This document shows positions 16,404 to 24,439 of a DNA stretch of 44,563 nucleotides, piece after piece. The stretch is from an uncultured Alistipes sp. (lineage in GTDB: Bacteria > Bacteroidota > Bacteroidia > Bacteroidales > Rikenellaceae). Below the pieces are notes generated by a model. It searched no databases and was not told the origin of the DNA. It saw nothing but the letters and a program-made list of their open reading frames with translations. A program made the position numbers and the translations under genes. The first letter of the stretch is position 1. Every line of letters begins with the position of its first letter. The stretch spans positions 1 to 44,563 of the forward strand of contig CANBCZ010000015.1 of the NCBI GenBank assembly GCA_947367255.1. Direction: 5' to 3'.

Positions 16404-16475
16404 AATAACTGCATTTGCTCTACACCTCCTTTCTGCAACATTTATCGTAAAAGGTAGTAGGCGCAGACCGCGCAA

Positions 16476-16526
16476 AAAAGCCCGACAATGGATCGTACTT
16501 GAGTGTACAGCCATTGTCGGGCTTTT
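16476..16526. terminator. Bidirectional terminator between the flavodoxin-like and nuclease genes
   Basis: A perfect 16-bp stem (16476-16491 with 16511-16526) with AAAA/TTTT ends serving both directions. The apex carries an inner GTAC-TTGAGT-GTAC hairpin similar to the apex of the 129-bp palindrome at 5222-5350. Confidence 0.9.
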
Positions 16527-16562
16527 AGGATTGTACGGCGAATGCCGTGTTTTGCGATAAAA

Positions 16563-17333
16563 CTAATAGATGTCGTTCAACAACATAGCCAAACGAATAC
16601 CTCCATACAACAGACGCTGCTCAAGGGTCTTTGCGAACTGATTTTGATAGTCGTAGGAGAGCTTTTTATTCTCGGGAGAAGCATCATAGATTGCGGTAGC
16701 TACATGGTGACTCTCATCAAGCCAATCGGCTGCAGTGCCGGCAGCAATCTGCTTCTTAACCTTTTTAGGGCAGTGCTTATCGAGTTGCTGCTGCCACTCG
16801 GTATAGCTCCAGCGGTGAATATCCTCTACCATAGGGGTATCCCAGAGGCTGTGGAGTTTGGTCTTTTTACCGAAGTATGTCACATAGGTTCTATTTCCAC
16901 CTATATCGCTCAGGCGACCTGCGTGCATTGGTGCGTGGATATCACCAACAAGGTGGATGAGGAACTTAAGGTTTACCGCCTCCTCTTCAGGGGTAAGCTC
17001 TCCGCTCTTGAGCTTTGCCACAATCTCATTGATAGCGGTCACAACATCACCCTTCTCGTTCTTCTTCATAGTCTCGTAGGTAAAGCCCTTATCGACATTA
17101 GCATAGTGCCAAGTCTTTGTGTAGCGATACTCGTCGGTATTGCTGGCATTATCCATCCAGTTAGCATAATAGGTCAGCGAGTGACCATCAAGCGCCTTAA
17201 CAACCTTCTTATAGGTCTTTGGCTTCAAATTACACTCGGCAATGTATGCCACAACATCGTGACCCTTCTGTCCCCAACAGAAACCTGTAAGGGCGTAGAG
17301 TGCCGAGATAAGAATAAGCAAAAATCTCTTCAT
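16563..17333 (-). CDS. S1/P1-type secreted nuclease
   Basis: 256 residues. The signal peptide is followed by Trp20 and His25 (WGQKGH); in the P1/S1 family the mature N-terminal Trp is itself a zinc ligand and the next ligand His is five residues on, so cleavage after Cys19 would fit exactly. Other zinc-ligand blocks are visible: WMDNA, WHYANVD, FLIHLVGDIHAPMHAGR, LHSLWDT and ESHHVA. It is a periplasmic or exported zinc nuclease for single-stranded nucleic acid or 3'-nucleotides. It starts 19 nt after rho on the same strand, so it is probably cotranscribed with rho and ends at the shared terminator. Confidence 0.93.
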   Translation of the reverse strand: MKRFLLILISALYALTGFCWGQKGHDVVAYIAECNLKPKTYKKVVKALDGHSLTYYANWMDNASNTDEYRYTKTWHYANVDKGFTYETMKKNEKGDVVTAINEIVAKLKSGELTPEEEAVNLKFLIHLVGDIHAPMHAGRLSDIGGNRTYVTYFGKKTKLHSLWDTPMVEDIHRWSYTEWQQQLDKHCPKKVKKQIAAGTAADWLDESHHVATAIYDASPENKKLSYDYQNQFAKTLEQRLLYGGIRLAMLLNDIY

Positions 17334-17352
17334 AGGTTTATAGTTTTACGGT

Positions 17353-18945
17353 TTATTGATTCATAGTTGCAAGGAACTCTGCGTTGCTTGTAGTCATACC
17401 CATCTGCTTCTGAAGGAACTCCATAGCCTCGACAGTTGTCATATCCGAGAGATACTTACGCAAAATCCAAGTGCGCTGCATAACCTCACGACTCAGGAGC
17501 ATATCCTCACGACGAGTACCTGATGCAATAACATCGACAGCAGGGTAGACACGCTTATTTGCAAGGCGGCGATCGAGCTGAAGCTCCATATTACCTGTAC
17601 CCTTAAACTCCTCAAAGATAACCTCATCCATCTTTGAGCCGGTATCGATAAGCGCAGTTGCAATAATTGTCAGCGAGCCCTTCTCCTCGGTATTTCGTGC
17701 AGCACCAAAGAATCGCTTCGGCTTGTGAAGTGCATTTGCATCCACACCACCCGAGAGCACCTTACCTGATGCAGGCTGAACAGAGTTATAAGCACGCGCA
17801 AGACGTGTGATAGAGTCCAAAAGGATAACTACATCGTGTCCGCACTCAACCATACGCTTTGCCTTCTCAAGTACCATCTCGGCAACCTTTACGTGGCGTG
17901 TTGCCTGCTCGTCAAATGTCGAAGCGACAACCTCTGCCTTCACGTGGCGCGCCATCTCGGTAACCTCCTCAGGACGCTCGTCGATAAGCAGAACAATCAT
18001 ATATACCTCCGGATGATTGTCGGCAATAGCATTTGCAATGCTCTGCAACAACATTGTTTTACCGGTCTTTGGCTGTGCCACAATCAGCGCACGCTGACCC
18101 TTACCGATAGGCGAGAAGAGGTCCACAACACGATTTGAGAGGTCATTGTGACCGTTGCCTGTAAGGTTAAACTTCTCGTTAGGGAAGAGCGGTGTCAGAT
18201 ACTCGAACTGCACACGATCACGCACAGCATTTGGCTCAAGTCCGTTAATCTCAAGCACCTGCACAAGCGGGAAGTACTTCTCACCCTCCTTTGGTGGGCG
18301 GATAACACCCGTTACGGTATCGCCCGCCTTAAGACCAAAGAGTTTGATCTGCGACGGCGAAACATAGATATCATCCGGTGAGTTAAGATAGTTGTAATCG
18401 GCAGAACGAAGGAAGCCGTAACCCTCAGGTATAAGCTCCAACACACCCTCACCAACAATCTCGGCAGTAAAGTCATCCTTTGTAATCTCCGGCTCTGCCA
18501 CAGGCTCCTCTACATGCTCTACAATCGGCTCTACAGATGCTTCTGACGGGGTTTCAACCTCCGGCTCTGCAGCAATCACAACCTTCTCCGCCTTCTTCGG
18601 ACGACCGCGTCGCTTCGGTTCAGACTTCACCGCAGGCTCCTCGGCTACAGTCTCCGACGATACCTCAGCAGCAGGCTCTACCACCTCGGCAGCCGGTGTA
18701 ATTTCAACCTTCTCAGCACTGCGTGGACGACGACCACGACGCTTTGGCTGTGGTTGCTCAGTAGATTCAGTAGGCTCAGCTTGTGGAGTAACCTCCGCAG
18801 GCACAGACTCCTCTGCATCACTGCCACCTGATATAATTTTGATAAGTGTGCGCTTTGATAACTTCTCGCTGGCAATACCAAATGCCTTTGCGATTTCACG
18901 CAACTCTTTGAGAGTCTTACCCTCGAGGGTAGCTAAATCTTCCAT
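17353..18945 (-). CDS. rho: Transcription termination factor Rho with a long disordered insert
   Basis: 530 residues from the ATG at 18945 (an in-frame upstream start would precede the -7 box at 18949-18956). The N-terminal SAP-like Rho_N helices ([18 protein letters not shown]) occupy 1-40. Residues about 41-157 are an acidic, Ala/Pro/Glu-rich linker holding two basic AT-hook-like patches, KRRGRRPR and KRRGRPKK. The RNA-binding CSD-like fold ([14 protein letters not shown]) and ATPase core follow: Walker A AQPKTGKT at 290-297, [26 protein letters not shown] and the Q/R loop [20 protein letters not shown]. The Bacteroides Rho insert is known to matter for Rho function and condensate formation; the same is inferred here. 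Confidence 0.97.
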   Translation of the reverse strand: MEDLATLEGKTLKELREIAKAFGIASEKLSKRTLIKIISGGSDAEESVPAEVTPQAEPTESTEQPQPKRRGRRPRSAEKVEITPAAEVVEPAAEVSSETVAEEPAVKSEPKRRGRPKKAEKVVIAAEPEVETPSEASVEPIVEHVEEPVAEPEITKDDFTAEIVGEGVLELIPEGYGFLRSADYNYLNSPDDIYVSPSQIKLFGLKAGDTVTGVIRPPKEGEKYFPLVQVLEINGLEPNAVRDRVQFEYLTPLFPNEKFNLTGNGHNDLSNRVVDLFSPIGKGQRALIVAQPKTGKTMLLQSIANAIADNHPEVYMIVLLIDERPEEVTEMARHVKAEVVASTFDEQATRHVKVAEMVLEKAKRMVECGHDVVILLDSITRLARAYNSVQPASGKVLSGGVDANALHKPKRFFGAARNTEEKGSLTIIATALIDTGSKMDEVIFEEFKGTGNMELQLDRRLANKRVYPAVDVIASGTRREDMLLSREVMQRTWILRKYLSDMTTVEAMEFLQKQMGMTTSNAEFLATMNQ

Positions 18946-18948
18946 ATA

Positions 18949-18956
18949 CAAATATA
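18949..18956 (-). promoter_or_regulatory. -7-like box 3 nt before the rho start
   Basis: TATATTTG on the minus strand, spacer TAT, then ATG. It may give a leaderless mRNA alongside a longer transcript from 19018-19025. Confidence 0.4.
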
Positions 18957-18986
18957 GATGTGTTATATAAAATTCGTTGATTGAAA

Positions 18987-19004
18987 GTCCATCGGACGAC
19001 GGAC
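18987..19004 (-). promoter_or_regulatory. Hairpin in the rho leader
   Basis: On the minus strand GTCCGTC-GTCC-GATGGAC forms a 7-bp stem (one G-T) with a 4-nt loop, lying between the upstream -7 box (19018-19025) and the rho ATG. rho leaders are autoregulated in several bacteria; a role here is a guess. Confidence 0.4.
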
Positions 19005-19017
19005 CTAATTGATAGTG

Positions 19018-19025
19018 CAAAGATA
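19018..19025 (-). promoter_or_regulatory. Upstream -7 box of rho
   Basis: TATCTTTG on the minus strand, giving a leader of about 65-70 nt that contains the 18987-19004 hairpin. Confidence 0.5.
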
Positions 19026-19040
19026 GTACAAAATTGGGAA

Positions 19041-19079
19041 AAACAAAAGATAGAGGGGCTAATTAAAGCCCCTCTATCT
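19041..19079 (-). terminator. Terminator of the outer-membrane-barrel gene
   Basis: A perfect 13-bp stem (19048-19060 with 19067-19079), loop of 6, followed on the minus strand by TTTGTTT-like sequence. It lies 17 nt after the stop of the barrel gene and separates it from the rho promoter. Confidence 0.88.
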
Positions 19080-19095
19080 ATTTATATACACTTTT

Positions 19096-19725
19096 TTACC
19101 AGCAGAAACCGACCTTTACATAGAACGATGTGCCGTGGTAGCCACCCTCGCTCTCTGATTCTGAATAAGAGCCATCTGAAACTACCAACTTAACGCCCAT
19201 CTGTTGGTGCTGCATACCGATACCGACATTAATCTTATCATTAAGCAGCTTCACGCCCGCACCGCAGTCGCAATAGAAACCGCCTATAAGCTTTGCCTTA
19301 ATGCCGATACCCTCGCTGGTAGCATTTACATTCTGACCGCTATACGGAATAACACTACCACCAAAACTTGCTGAGATATAAGGAGTTACACCCTTAAGCG
19401 GATACATACCTTTAAGATTTACAAACAACGGCAGGGTAAGGGTGTCCCACTTCTCCTCCGGAATATCAGTATCAACTGCACCAAAGTAGCCCTGCAGACC
19501 CAATCCAGCACCTACAAATGCGTACTTTGTGATAGATACACCGTGAATAGTCTCAACAAACGGACGATGAAGCGAAGATTTTGTAGCGGTATTCTCATAC
19601 CTCATCTTACCACCCGCCGCATAGCCAACATTTACCTCGCCCGCATACTTAATTACAGGTGATGCCGCAAAAGAGATTGATACTGCACAAATAGCAGCCA
19701 CAAAGGTCAATAAAATCTTTTTCAT
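19096..19725 (-). CDS. Small outer-membrane beta-barrel protein
   Basis: 209 residues. The signal peptide (KKILLTFVAAICAVSISFA) is cleaved near residue 21. The rest is alternating hydrophobic/polar strands with many Gly and Tyr (EVNVGYAAGGKMRYEN, VGAGLGLQGYFGAV, KLIGGFYCDCGAGVKL) and a terminal aromatic (YVKVGFCW), typical of 8-10-strand barrels of the OmpW/porin-like outer_membrane_beta-barrel group. Function unknown. A -7 box TAACTTTG at 19784-19791 gives a leader of about 55 nt that contains an ACCGA/TCGGT hairpin; a strong terminator follows, so it is monocistronic. Confidence 0.85.
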   Translation of the reverse strand: MKKILLTFVAAICAVSISFAASPVIKYAGEVNVGYAAGGKMRYENTATKSSLHRPFVETIHGVSITKYAFVGAGLGLQGYFGAVDTDIPEEKWDTLTLPLFVNLKGMYPLKGVTPYISASFGGSVIPYSGQNVNATSEGIGIKAKLIGGFYCDCGAGVKLLNDKINVGIGMQHQQMGVKLVVSDGSYSESESEGGYHGTSFYVKVGFCW

Positions 19726-19783
19726 AGTAGTTTGTTTTATAATAGTTTAACATTCTTGCACACCGAAACAATCGGTTTTGTTA

Positions 19784-19791
19784 CAAAGTTA
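19784..19791 (-). promoter_or_regulatory. -7 box of the outer-membrane-barrel gene
   Basis: TAACTTTG on the minus strand. The region beyond it (about 19795-19910) is very AT-rich and I see no gene in it. Confidence 0.45.
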
Positions 19792-19977
19792 AGCATTTTT
19801 CTAATTATTACAATATAAATACACCGTTTTTACACTATATTATTTTATTATAGTATTATAAATGTTGATTATAATCGTTAATTTCTAAAATCCCGATGGA
19901 TTAAAAATAAGCGCTTTATCACCAAAAAGAGACTGGATCGAGCGACCGCCGCAGGTTTGAGCAGAGCAAGACAAAGA

Positions 19978-20085
19978 GATTTGCAGACGACGGAGGACAG
20001 AATTGGGATGTTTGGACTATGGGAGCTTGCTCACAAATAGTCCAAACATCACAAAACTGATGGTTGCGTAGCAACTCTGCAAATC
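19978..20085. repeat. Multi-stem foldback downstream of tRNA-Leu
   Basis: An outer 10-bp stem (GATTTGCAGA 19978-19987 with TCTGCAAATC 20076-20085) encloses a perfect 14-bp hairpin (20007-20020 with 20037-20050, itself capped by GAGC-TT-GCTC) and a second hairpin GTTGC-GTA-GCAAC (20063-20075). It is richer in GC than the AT-rich sequence to its left. Short minus-strand frames cross it but show no domain or start signal. Its position, just past a tRNA terminator, parallels the structured element beyond tRNA-Gly. Confidence 0.65.
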
Positions 20086-20144
20086 CCAAAGCCGCAGACA
20101 ACTCTGCCACACCGACACCGGTTGAACGAGCACGGCGAGAGTAT

Positions 20145-20180
20145 AAAACAAAGAAGGAGAACTTGTGTTCTCCTTCTTTG
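20145..20180 (-). terminator. Terminator of the miaA/tRNA-Leu transcript
   Basis: A perfect 14-bp stem (20149-20162 with 20167-20180), loop TTGT, followed on the minus strand by TTTTATA. It begins at the base after the tRNA. Confidence 0.9.
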
Positions 20181-20266
20181 TACTCGAAGCCGGGATCGAA
20201 CCGGCACGGACATTTCTGTCCACAGGATTTTAAGTCCGGCGTGTCTACCTATTCCACCATTCGAGC
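20181..20266 (-). tRNA. tRNA-Leu (anticodon UAA)
   Basis: 86 nt, class II with a long variable arm (GGACA-GAAA-TGTCC). Acceptor GCTCGAA pairs with TTCGAGT (first pair G-T), discriminator A. The anticodon loop is CTTAAAA, giving UAA, with A36-A37-A38, the MiaA recognition motif. The T arm is GCCGG-TTCGATC-CCGGC. The second anticodon-stem pair is C-T rather than a Watson-Crick pair. No CCA is encoded. It lies 25 nt after miaA on the same strand. Confidence 0.95.
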
Positions 20267-20291
20267 AACCCTTCTATTTTGCGGTGCAAAT

Positions 20292-21212
20292 TTAAGAATT
20301 TATATCTGATTCTCCAAATTGCTCATCAATATATTTAATAATTTGCTCCTCCTCGCCACGATTAAACCAAGCAATATCCTTATCTCGACCAAACCAAGTA
20401 ATTTGTCGCTTTGCGTAGCGGCGGGAGTTTCGTTTTATCAGTTCCACAGCCTCCTCAAAGGTAATCTTACCATCAAAGTAGTCGAACATCTCGGAGTATC
20501 CGACTGTACGCAGTGAGTTGCAGTGACGATAGGGGAGTACTGCACGAGCCTCCGCCTCCAGACCCGCCTCTACCATTATATCCACACGGCGATTTATACG
20601 GTCATATAGCTGTTCGCGCGGCATTGTAATACCAACCTTAACAATCTGAAAATCACGCTCTTTACGCTCAGATTTACGAAGCTGCGAATACTTACAGCCA
20701 CTCGTCAGACATACCTCAAGGGCACGCAATACTCGCGCAGGATTTTGCCTATCAACAACCTCATAAAATTCAGGATCCAACTGCTGGAGTTGCGACAGTA
20801 GCGGCTCCAAACCCTCGCTCTTCAATCGTGCAGAGAGTTCATTACGCAGAGCCTCGTCCGCCTCCGGCAGATCGTCCATACCCTCACACAGTGCACGGAT
20901 ATAGAGTCCCGAGCCACCTACGGCAACTACCGTATCATACTCCACAAAGAGCTGCTCAAGGCGTTCAAGTGCCTGTTTCTCATACTCGCCGCAGTTGAAG
21001 TTTTCAGTGAGCTCCTTCTCGCCAATAAAGTGATGGCGAACCATCTGCAACTGCTCTTCAGAAGGGTATGCCGTACCTATCGGCAAGCCCTTATATACCT
21101 GACGCGAGTCGGTAGAGATAATAGGGGCATTATAATAACGGGCAAGAGCGATACTCAGATCAGTCTTGCCCGAAGCTGTTGCACCGACGACAACAATCAG
21201 TCGTTTAGTACT
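20292..21212 (-). CDS. miaA: tRNA dimethylallyltransferase
   Basis: 306 residues from the ATG at 21212. P-loop GATASGKT at 11-18, then STDSRQVYKGLPIGTA (tRNA A37-binding region), GGSGLYIRALCEG and the C-terminal RYAKRQITWFGRD. It adds a dimethylallyl group to A37 of tRNAs that read codons beginning with U. It overlaps the 3' end of the pRiA4b ORF-3-like gene by 8 nt, so translation is coupled, and a candidate substrate tRNA, tRNA-Leu(UAA), follows directly. Upstream in-frame starts are unlikely because they lie within the overlapping gene's acidic tail. Confidence 0.97.
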   Translation of the reverse strand, partial: STKRLIVVVGATASGKTDLSIALARYYNAPIISTDSRQVYKGLPIGTAYPSEEQLQMVRHHFIGEKELTENFNCGEYEKQALERLEQLFVEYDTVVAVGGSGLYIRALCEGMDDLPEADEALRNELSARLKSEGLEPLLSQLQQLDPEFYEVVDRQNPARVLRALEVCLTSGCKYSQLRKSERKERDFQIVKVGITMPREQLYDRINRRVDIMVEAGLEAEARAVLPYRHCNSLRTVGYSEMFDYFDGKITFEEAVELIKRNSRRYAKRQITWFGRDKDIAWFNRGEEEQIIKYIDEQFGESDINS

Positions 21213-21711
21213 CATCGTCATAGTTATCGTCGCCATCAAACTCGCCAAACTCGTCCATCATCTCGTCGAAGATAGAGCCATCATCAGCCGGAACAGCATC
21301 CGGATCGTACTGATCAGGCACACGAGCATTCTCAAACGACACACGCGGATACTCAAGCTCAGGATTTGGCTGACCTGCGCTGACAACCTCAAGATAGAAG
21401 GCTCTATCTGTCAGCATATCAAACTGATAGATAAGGCGGTTGCACTCCGAGACAACAAGCTCGGCAAGGGAAACCTTCTCCATAGCAATCGGAGCGCCCT
21501 CAAACTGCTCATCGCCAAGATCCATCTGTGAGAACTCCTGAATAGGATTCCACTGCGCATCGGCAGTATAGAATGACGCCATACAGTCATCATACTCGAT
21601 AGACTCGATGATAAAGTTGTGCAACTCGAAGAGGTTCATCTCGTGAGAGACCTCAAAATCGCGAACGAAGTTATCGTTCTCGTCGCTGAGCATTCTAAGT
21701 CTGAGAATCAT
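21205..21711 (-). CDS. Plasmid pRiA4b ORF-3 / IS1096 TnpR-like family protein
   Basis: 168 residues. The N-terminal two-thirds resemble the pRiA4b ORF-3-like fold (RLRMLSDENDNFVRDFEV, NLFELHNFIIESIEYDD, SFYTADAQWNPIQEF, VSLAELVVSECNRLIYQFD). The tail is highly acidic (Asp/Glu-rich last 30 residues). Despite the family's mobile-element name there is no transposase here; homologues of this kind are chromosomal beside miaA in Bacteroidales, as far as I recall. Function unknown. It lies 12 nt after the FISUMP lipoprotein gene and overlaps miaA. Confidence 0.8.
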   Translation of the reverse strand: MILRLRMLSDENDNFVRDFEVSHEMNLFELHNFIIESIEYDDCMASFYTADAQWNPIQEFSQMDLGDEQFEGAPIAMEKVSLAELVVSECNRLIYQFDMLTDRAFYLEVVSAGQPNPELEYPRVSFENARVPDQYDPDAVPADDGSIFDEMMDEFGEFDGDDNYDDEY

Positions 21712-21723
21712 AGTCGTAGCGGT

Positions 21724-23247
21724 TTACTTAACCTTTACACAACGAACCTGCATAGCATTTGCACGCTTCGATGGGTAGTTGAGATTAAACTTATTGATTG
21801 TTCTTGTTGTTGTCAAGTCAAAATAGAGGCAGGTAGACTGTTTGCCATCTGCAGTAACACCTGCAGTCCAATAGTAACCCTCCCACGGCTCAGGCTGTGA
21901 AGGATATACATCGGTCTTATAGTTCATATTGTGGATAGTGCCGTCATAGTAACTTCTGAAACCTGCACCAAGGTAGAAGTAACTATTTGTGCCGTCATTA
22001 AGCATCCAGCCAAAGCGACCACGAGCCGACTCTACAGACATTCCATCCTCCTCTGCAGAGAGCGAAAGAACATCGAAATCGCTACCGGCAGGCACCTTCC
22101 AACCGTATGGACACGGATCGTAAGCACTCTTTGTAGCACCGCTCCAGAGTGAGCTGTCAGGGGTTGAGAGCCAGTCACCAATACCGTCGCCATTCTCAGC
22201 ATCTACACACGCAGCGTTGGTAATAAAGGTGGTAGGGTGGGCAATAGCATACTCTACAGTACCTGTCTCTGTGCTGCACTCTGCATACTCGATATATGCG
22301 GCGCTATTTGAGCCGCTGTAGACATACTCGTCATCGCCACCTGCGCAGTCGTGATAGTACGGACGAAGGAACGGATCCTTACGACCCCACTGATAGTAGA
22401 GTCCATAGCTATCGAGAATGAGGTTTGTATTGTCTGTAGCACCATTACTGTTACCATACGCACCGAGGTTGCGACCCATAAAGGTAACACCATTTGAGTA
22501 GGTAGAGAAGTCATTGAGCGGATTATTTGTCGCCTTGCAGATCCACAAGTGCCAGCTCCAAAGAATATTACCCGAAGCATCCACAGCTGCGATAAGGGCG
22601 TTTCCGTCGCGCATTACATAAGCGCCATTCTCCTTGATATATACCTCCTCGTCATCATCCTCAGTCTTTGCATCGACATAGAACGATACGGTACCATCCT
22701 CTTCGTTGAATGTAAAGTGCTCAAGTGTACCATAATAGCTCTGCCACAAAACCTTGGCATCCGCAACACCACTCAGCGCCTGACCTGCACCATTTTTGGT
22801 AACATCGAGTGTATAGGCGGTCTTCGGAGTGGTCAGAATATAGCAGTTTGCATACTCGCCATTACTACCAAGTGCAATAAGAGAGTCACCAATGATATAC
22901 GCATTGACAGTGTAGTACGATGTGGTACCGCTCTCGCCGGTGATAGCAAACTTAATATCCGCCTCACGCATTGTGTCGCGCTTATCCTCATCTCCCGGAT
23001 CCTGAGGTGGGGTGATTGTAATAGTATTTGCAGCGTGGTTGATAGTTGCAGTCCAACCCTCAGTAGCGCTCTTAAGTTCCAGAGAGAGTGCGTCGATAGT
23101 TGTATAAGAGATTGTCTGCGGCTCGCCTCCCCACTGGAAGTAAAGACCCATCTTAGAAAAACTCATACCGAGATTCTCTTTATGAGAGCAAGCTCCCAAA
23201 AGAATTACCGAGCAGAGTAGAAGAAAAATAGTTTTTAATGTTCTCAT
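21724..23247 (-). CDS. FISUMP-type surface lipoprotein (Fibrobacter succinogenes major paralogous domain)
   Basis: 507 residues from the ATG at 23247; the longer frame starts upstream of the -7 box (23288-23295) and is excluded. The signal peptide ends in LLGAC with Cys20, a lipobox. An N-terminal beta-sandwich (about 25-140) is followed by a C-terminal FISUMP domain: TFMGRNLGAY, SYGLYYQWGRKDPF, YDPCPYGWKVPAGSDFDVLS, YWTAGVTADGKQSTCLYFDL and a final RCVKV. This is a common outer-surface domain of Bacteroidales; its ligand is unknown. It heads a probable lipoprotein - ORF-3-like - miaA - tRNA-Leu transcript. Confidence 0.88.
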   Translation of the reverse strand: MRTLKTIFLLLCSVILLGACSHKENLGMSFSKMGLYFQWGGEPQTISYTTIDALSLELKSATEGWTATINHAANTITITPPQDPGDEDKRDTMREADIKFAITGESGTTSYYTVNAYIIGDSLIALGSNGEYANCYILTTPKTAYTLDVTKNGAGQALSGVADAKVLWQSYYGTLEHFTFNEEDGTVSFYVDAKTEDDDEEVYIKENGAYVMRDGNALIAAVDASGNILWSWHLWICKATNNPLNDFSTYSNGVTFMGRNLGAYGNSNGATDNTNLILDSYGLYYQWGRKDPFLRPYYHDCAGGDDEYVYSGSNSAAYIEYAECSTETGTVEYAIAHPTTFITNAACVDAENGDGIGDWLSTPDSSLWSGATKSAYDPCPYGWKVPAGSDFDVLSLSAEEDGMSVESARGRFGWMLNDGTNSYFYLGAGFRSYYDGTIHNMNYKTDVYPSQPEPWEGYYWTAGVTADGKQSTCLYFDLTTTRTINKFNLNYPSKRANAMQVRCVKVK

Positions 23248-23287
23248 ATAAATATTACACTTTTTCGTCAATACATAAATATTGGTG

Positions 23288-23295
23288 CAAATGTA
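23288..23295 (-). promoter_or_regulatory. -7 box of the FISUMP lipoprotein operon
   Basis: TACATTTG on the minus strand, about 40 nt upstream of the start codon; it decides the start at 23247. Confidence 0.5.
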
Positions 23296-23382
23296 CCAAA
23301 AAAGTTGCAAACTTTACAACCTTTGGCTCTCATTTCTACTACCAATCAACGAAATTTCCCACATTTTATTATCACACCCCAC

Positions 23383-23415
23383 AAAAAAGCCCCCAAAAGT
23401 GTAACTTTTGAGGGC
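23383..23415 (-). terminator. Terminator of the floA operon
   Basis: A stem of 11 pairs with one C-A mismatch (23389-23400 with 23404-23415), loop GTA, followed on the minus strand by TTTTTT. It lies 24 nt after the floA stop. Confidence 0.88.
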
Positions 23416-23439
23416 ACAACCGAGAGATTGTAGACTAAA

Positions 23440-24411
23440 CTACTTCTTGTCCGACTTCGGAGTAGCGATAGATTCGCGCATCTGGGTATCGGCAATCATA
23501 TTCTTCATTTTGTAGTAGTCCATAATACCCAAATTACCATTCTTGAACGCCTCTGCCATAGCCAGCGGCACCTCAGCCTCGGCAAGGATAACCTTTGCAC
23601 GAGCCTCCTGAGCCTTTGCCTTCATCTCCTGCTCGAGCGCTACAGCCATTGCACGACGCTCCTCAGCCTTTGCCTGTGCGATATTTTTATCAGCCTCAGC
23701 CTGATCCATCTGCAGCTGTGCACCAATGTTCTTACCCACATCGATATCTGCAATATCGATCGAGAGAATCTCGAATGCAGTACCTGCATCCAGACCCTTC
23801 TCAAGCACTACGCGAGAGATAAAATCGGGATTTTCAAGCACCGACTTATGCGAAATAGACGAACCGATAGACGAGACAATACCCTCGCCGACACGCGCAA
23901 GGACAGTCTCCTCACCAGCACCACCGACAAGCTGACGGATATTTGCACGAACAGTTACTCGAGCCTTGGCAATAAGCTGAATACCATCCTTTGCCACAGC
24001 TGTTACCGGAGGAGTGTTGATAACCTTCGGATTTACAGACATCTGCACAGCCTCAAACACATCACGACCTGCAAGGTCAATAGCTGTCGCCTCCTCAAAA
24101 TTGAGGTTGATACCCGCCTTCTGTGCAGAGACAAGGGCGTGTACAACATTACGGAAATTACCACCTGCAAGGTAGTGCGCCTCCAGCGAGTTCGGATTGA
24201 GCTTCAGACCCGCCTTTGTACCCTCAATCATTGACGATACGATAGCCGAAACCGGAATCTTACGCCAACGCATAAGCACCATCTGCAGCAGATTAATATG
24301 CGCACCCGAGATGAGGGCTGTAAACCAAAGTCCTACAGGAACAAAATAGAAGATAATCCAGATGGCAATAAGTCCGAGAATTGCCACGATAAAGATAAGA
24401 CCTAACTCCAT
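23440..24411 (-). CDS. floA: Flotillin-like membrane microdomain scaffold FloA
   Basis: 323 residues, the normal FloA (UPF0365) length. One N-terminal membrane hairpin (about 3-30), the PHB/SPFH domain with the family-specific [19 protein letters not shown] and VARVGEG-like [15 protein letters not shown], then an Ala/Glu/Lys coiled coil ([20 protein letters not shown]). FloA proteins oligomerise under the membrane and organise protein-lipid microdomains. It is the last gene of a minus-strand operon, 28 nt after GH31; its usual partner nfeD lies one gene further upstream. Confidence 0.96.
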   Translation of the reverse strand: MELGLIFIVAILGLIAIWIIFYFVPVGLWFTALISGAHINLLQMVLMRWRKIPVSAIVSSMIEGTKAGLKLNPNSLEAHYLAGGNFRNVVHALVSAQKAGINLNFEEATAIDLAGRDVFEAVQMSVNPKVINTPPVTAVAKDGIQLIAKARVTVRANIRQLVGGAGEETVLARVGEGIVSSIGSSISHKSVLENPDFISRVVLEKGLDAGTAFEILSIDIADIDVGKNIGAQLQMDQAEADKNIAQAKAEERRAMAVALEQEMKAKAQEARAKVILAEAEVPLAMAEAFKNGNLGIMDYYKMKNMIADTQMRESIATPKSDKK

Positions 24412-24439
24412 AACTCTTTATTTTAATGTTTTATATTGT

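Noticed and set aside
16503..17366. 287-residue plus-strand frame opposite the S1/P1 nuclease
   Set aside because: It overlaps the shared terminator and the nuclease, whose zinc ligands are intact.
19919..20223. Minus-strand frames of 63 and 68 residues beside tRNA-Leu
   Set aside because: One runs into the tRNA and its terminator, and both cover the nested inverted repeats; no start signal or domain.
21205..21711. Insertion sequence remnant suggested by the IS1096 TnpR family name
   Set aside because: No transposase, terminal inverted repeats or target duplication; the gene is tightly embedded in an operon.
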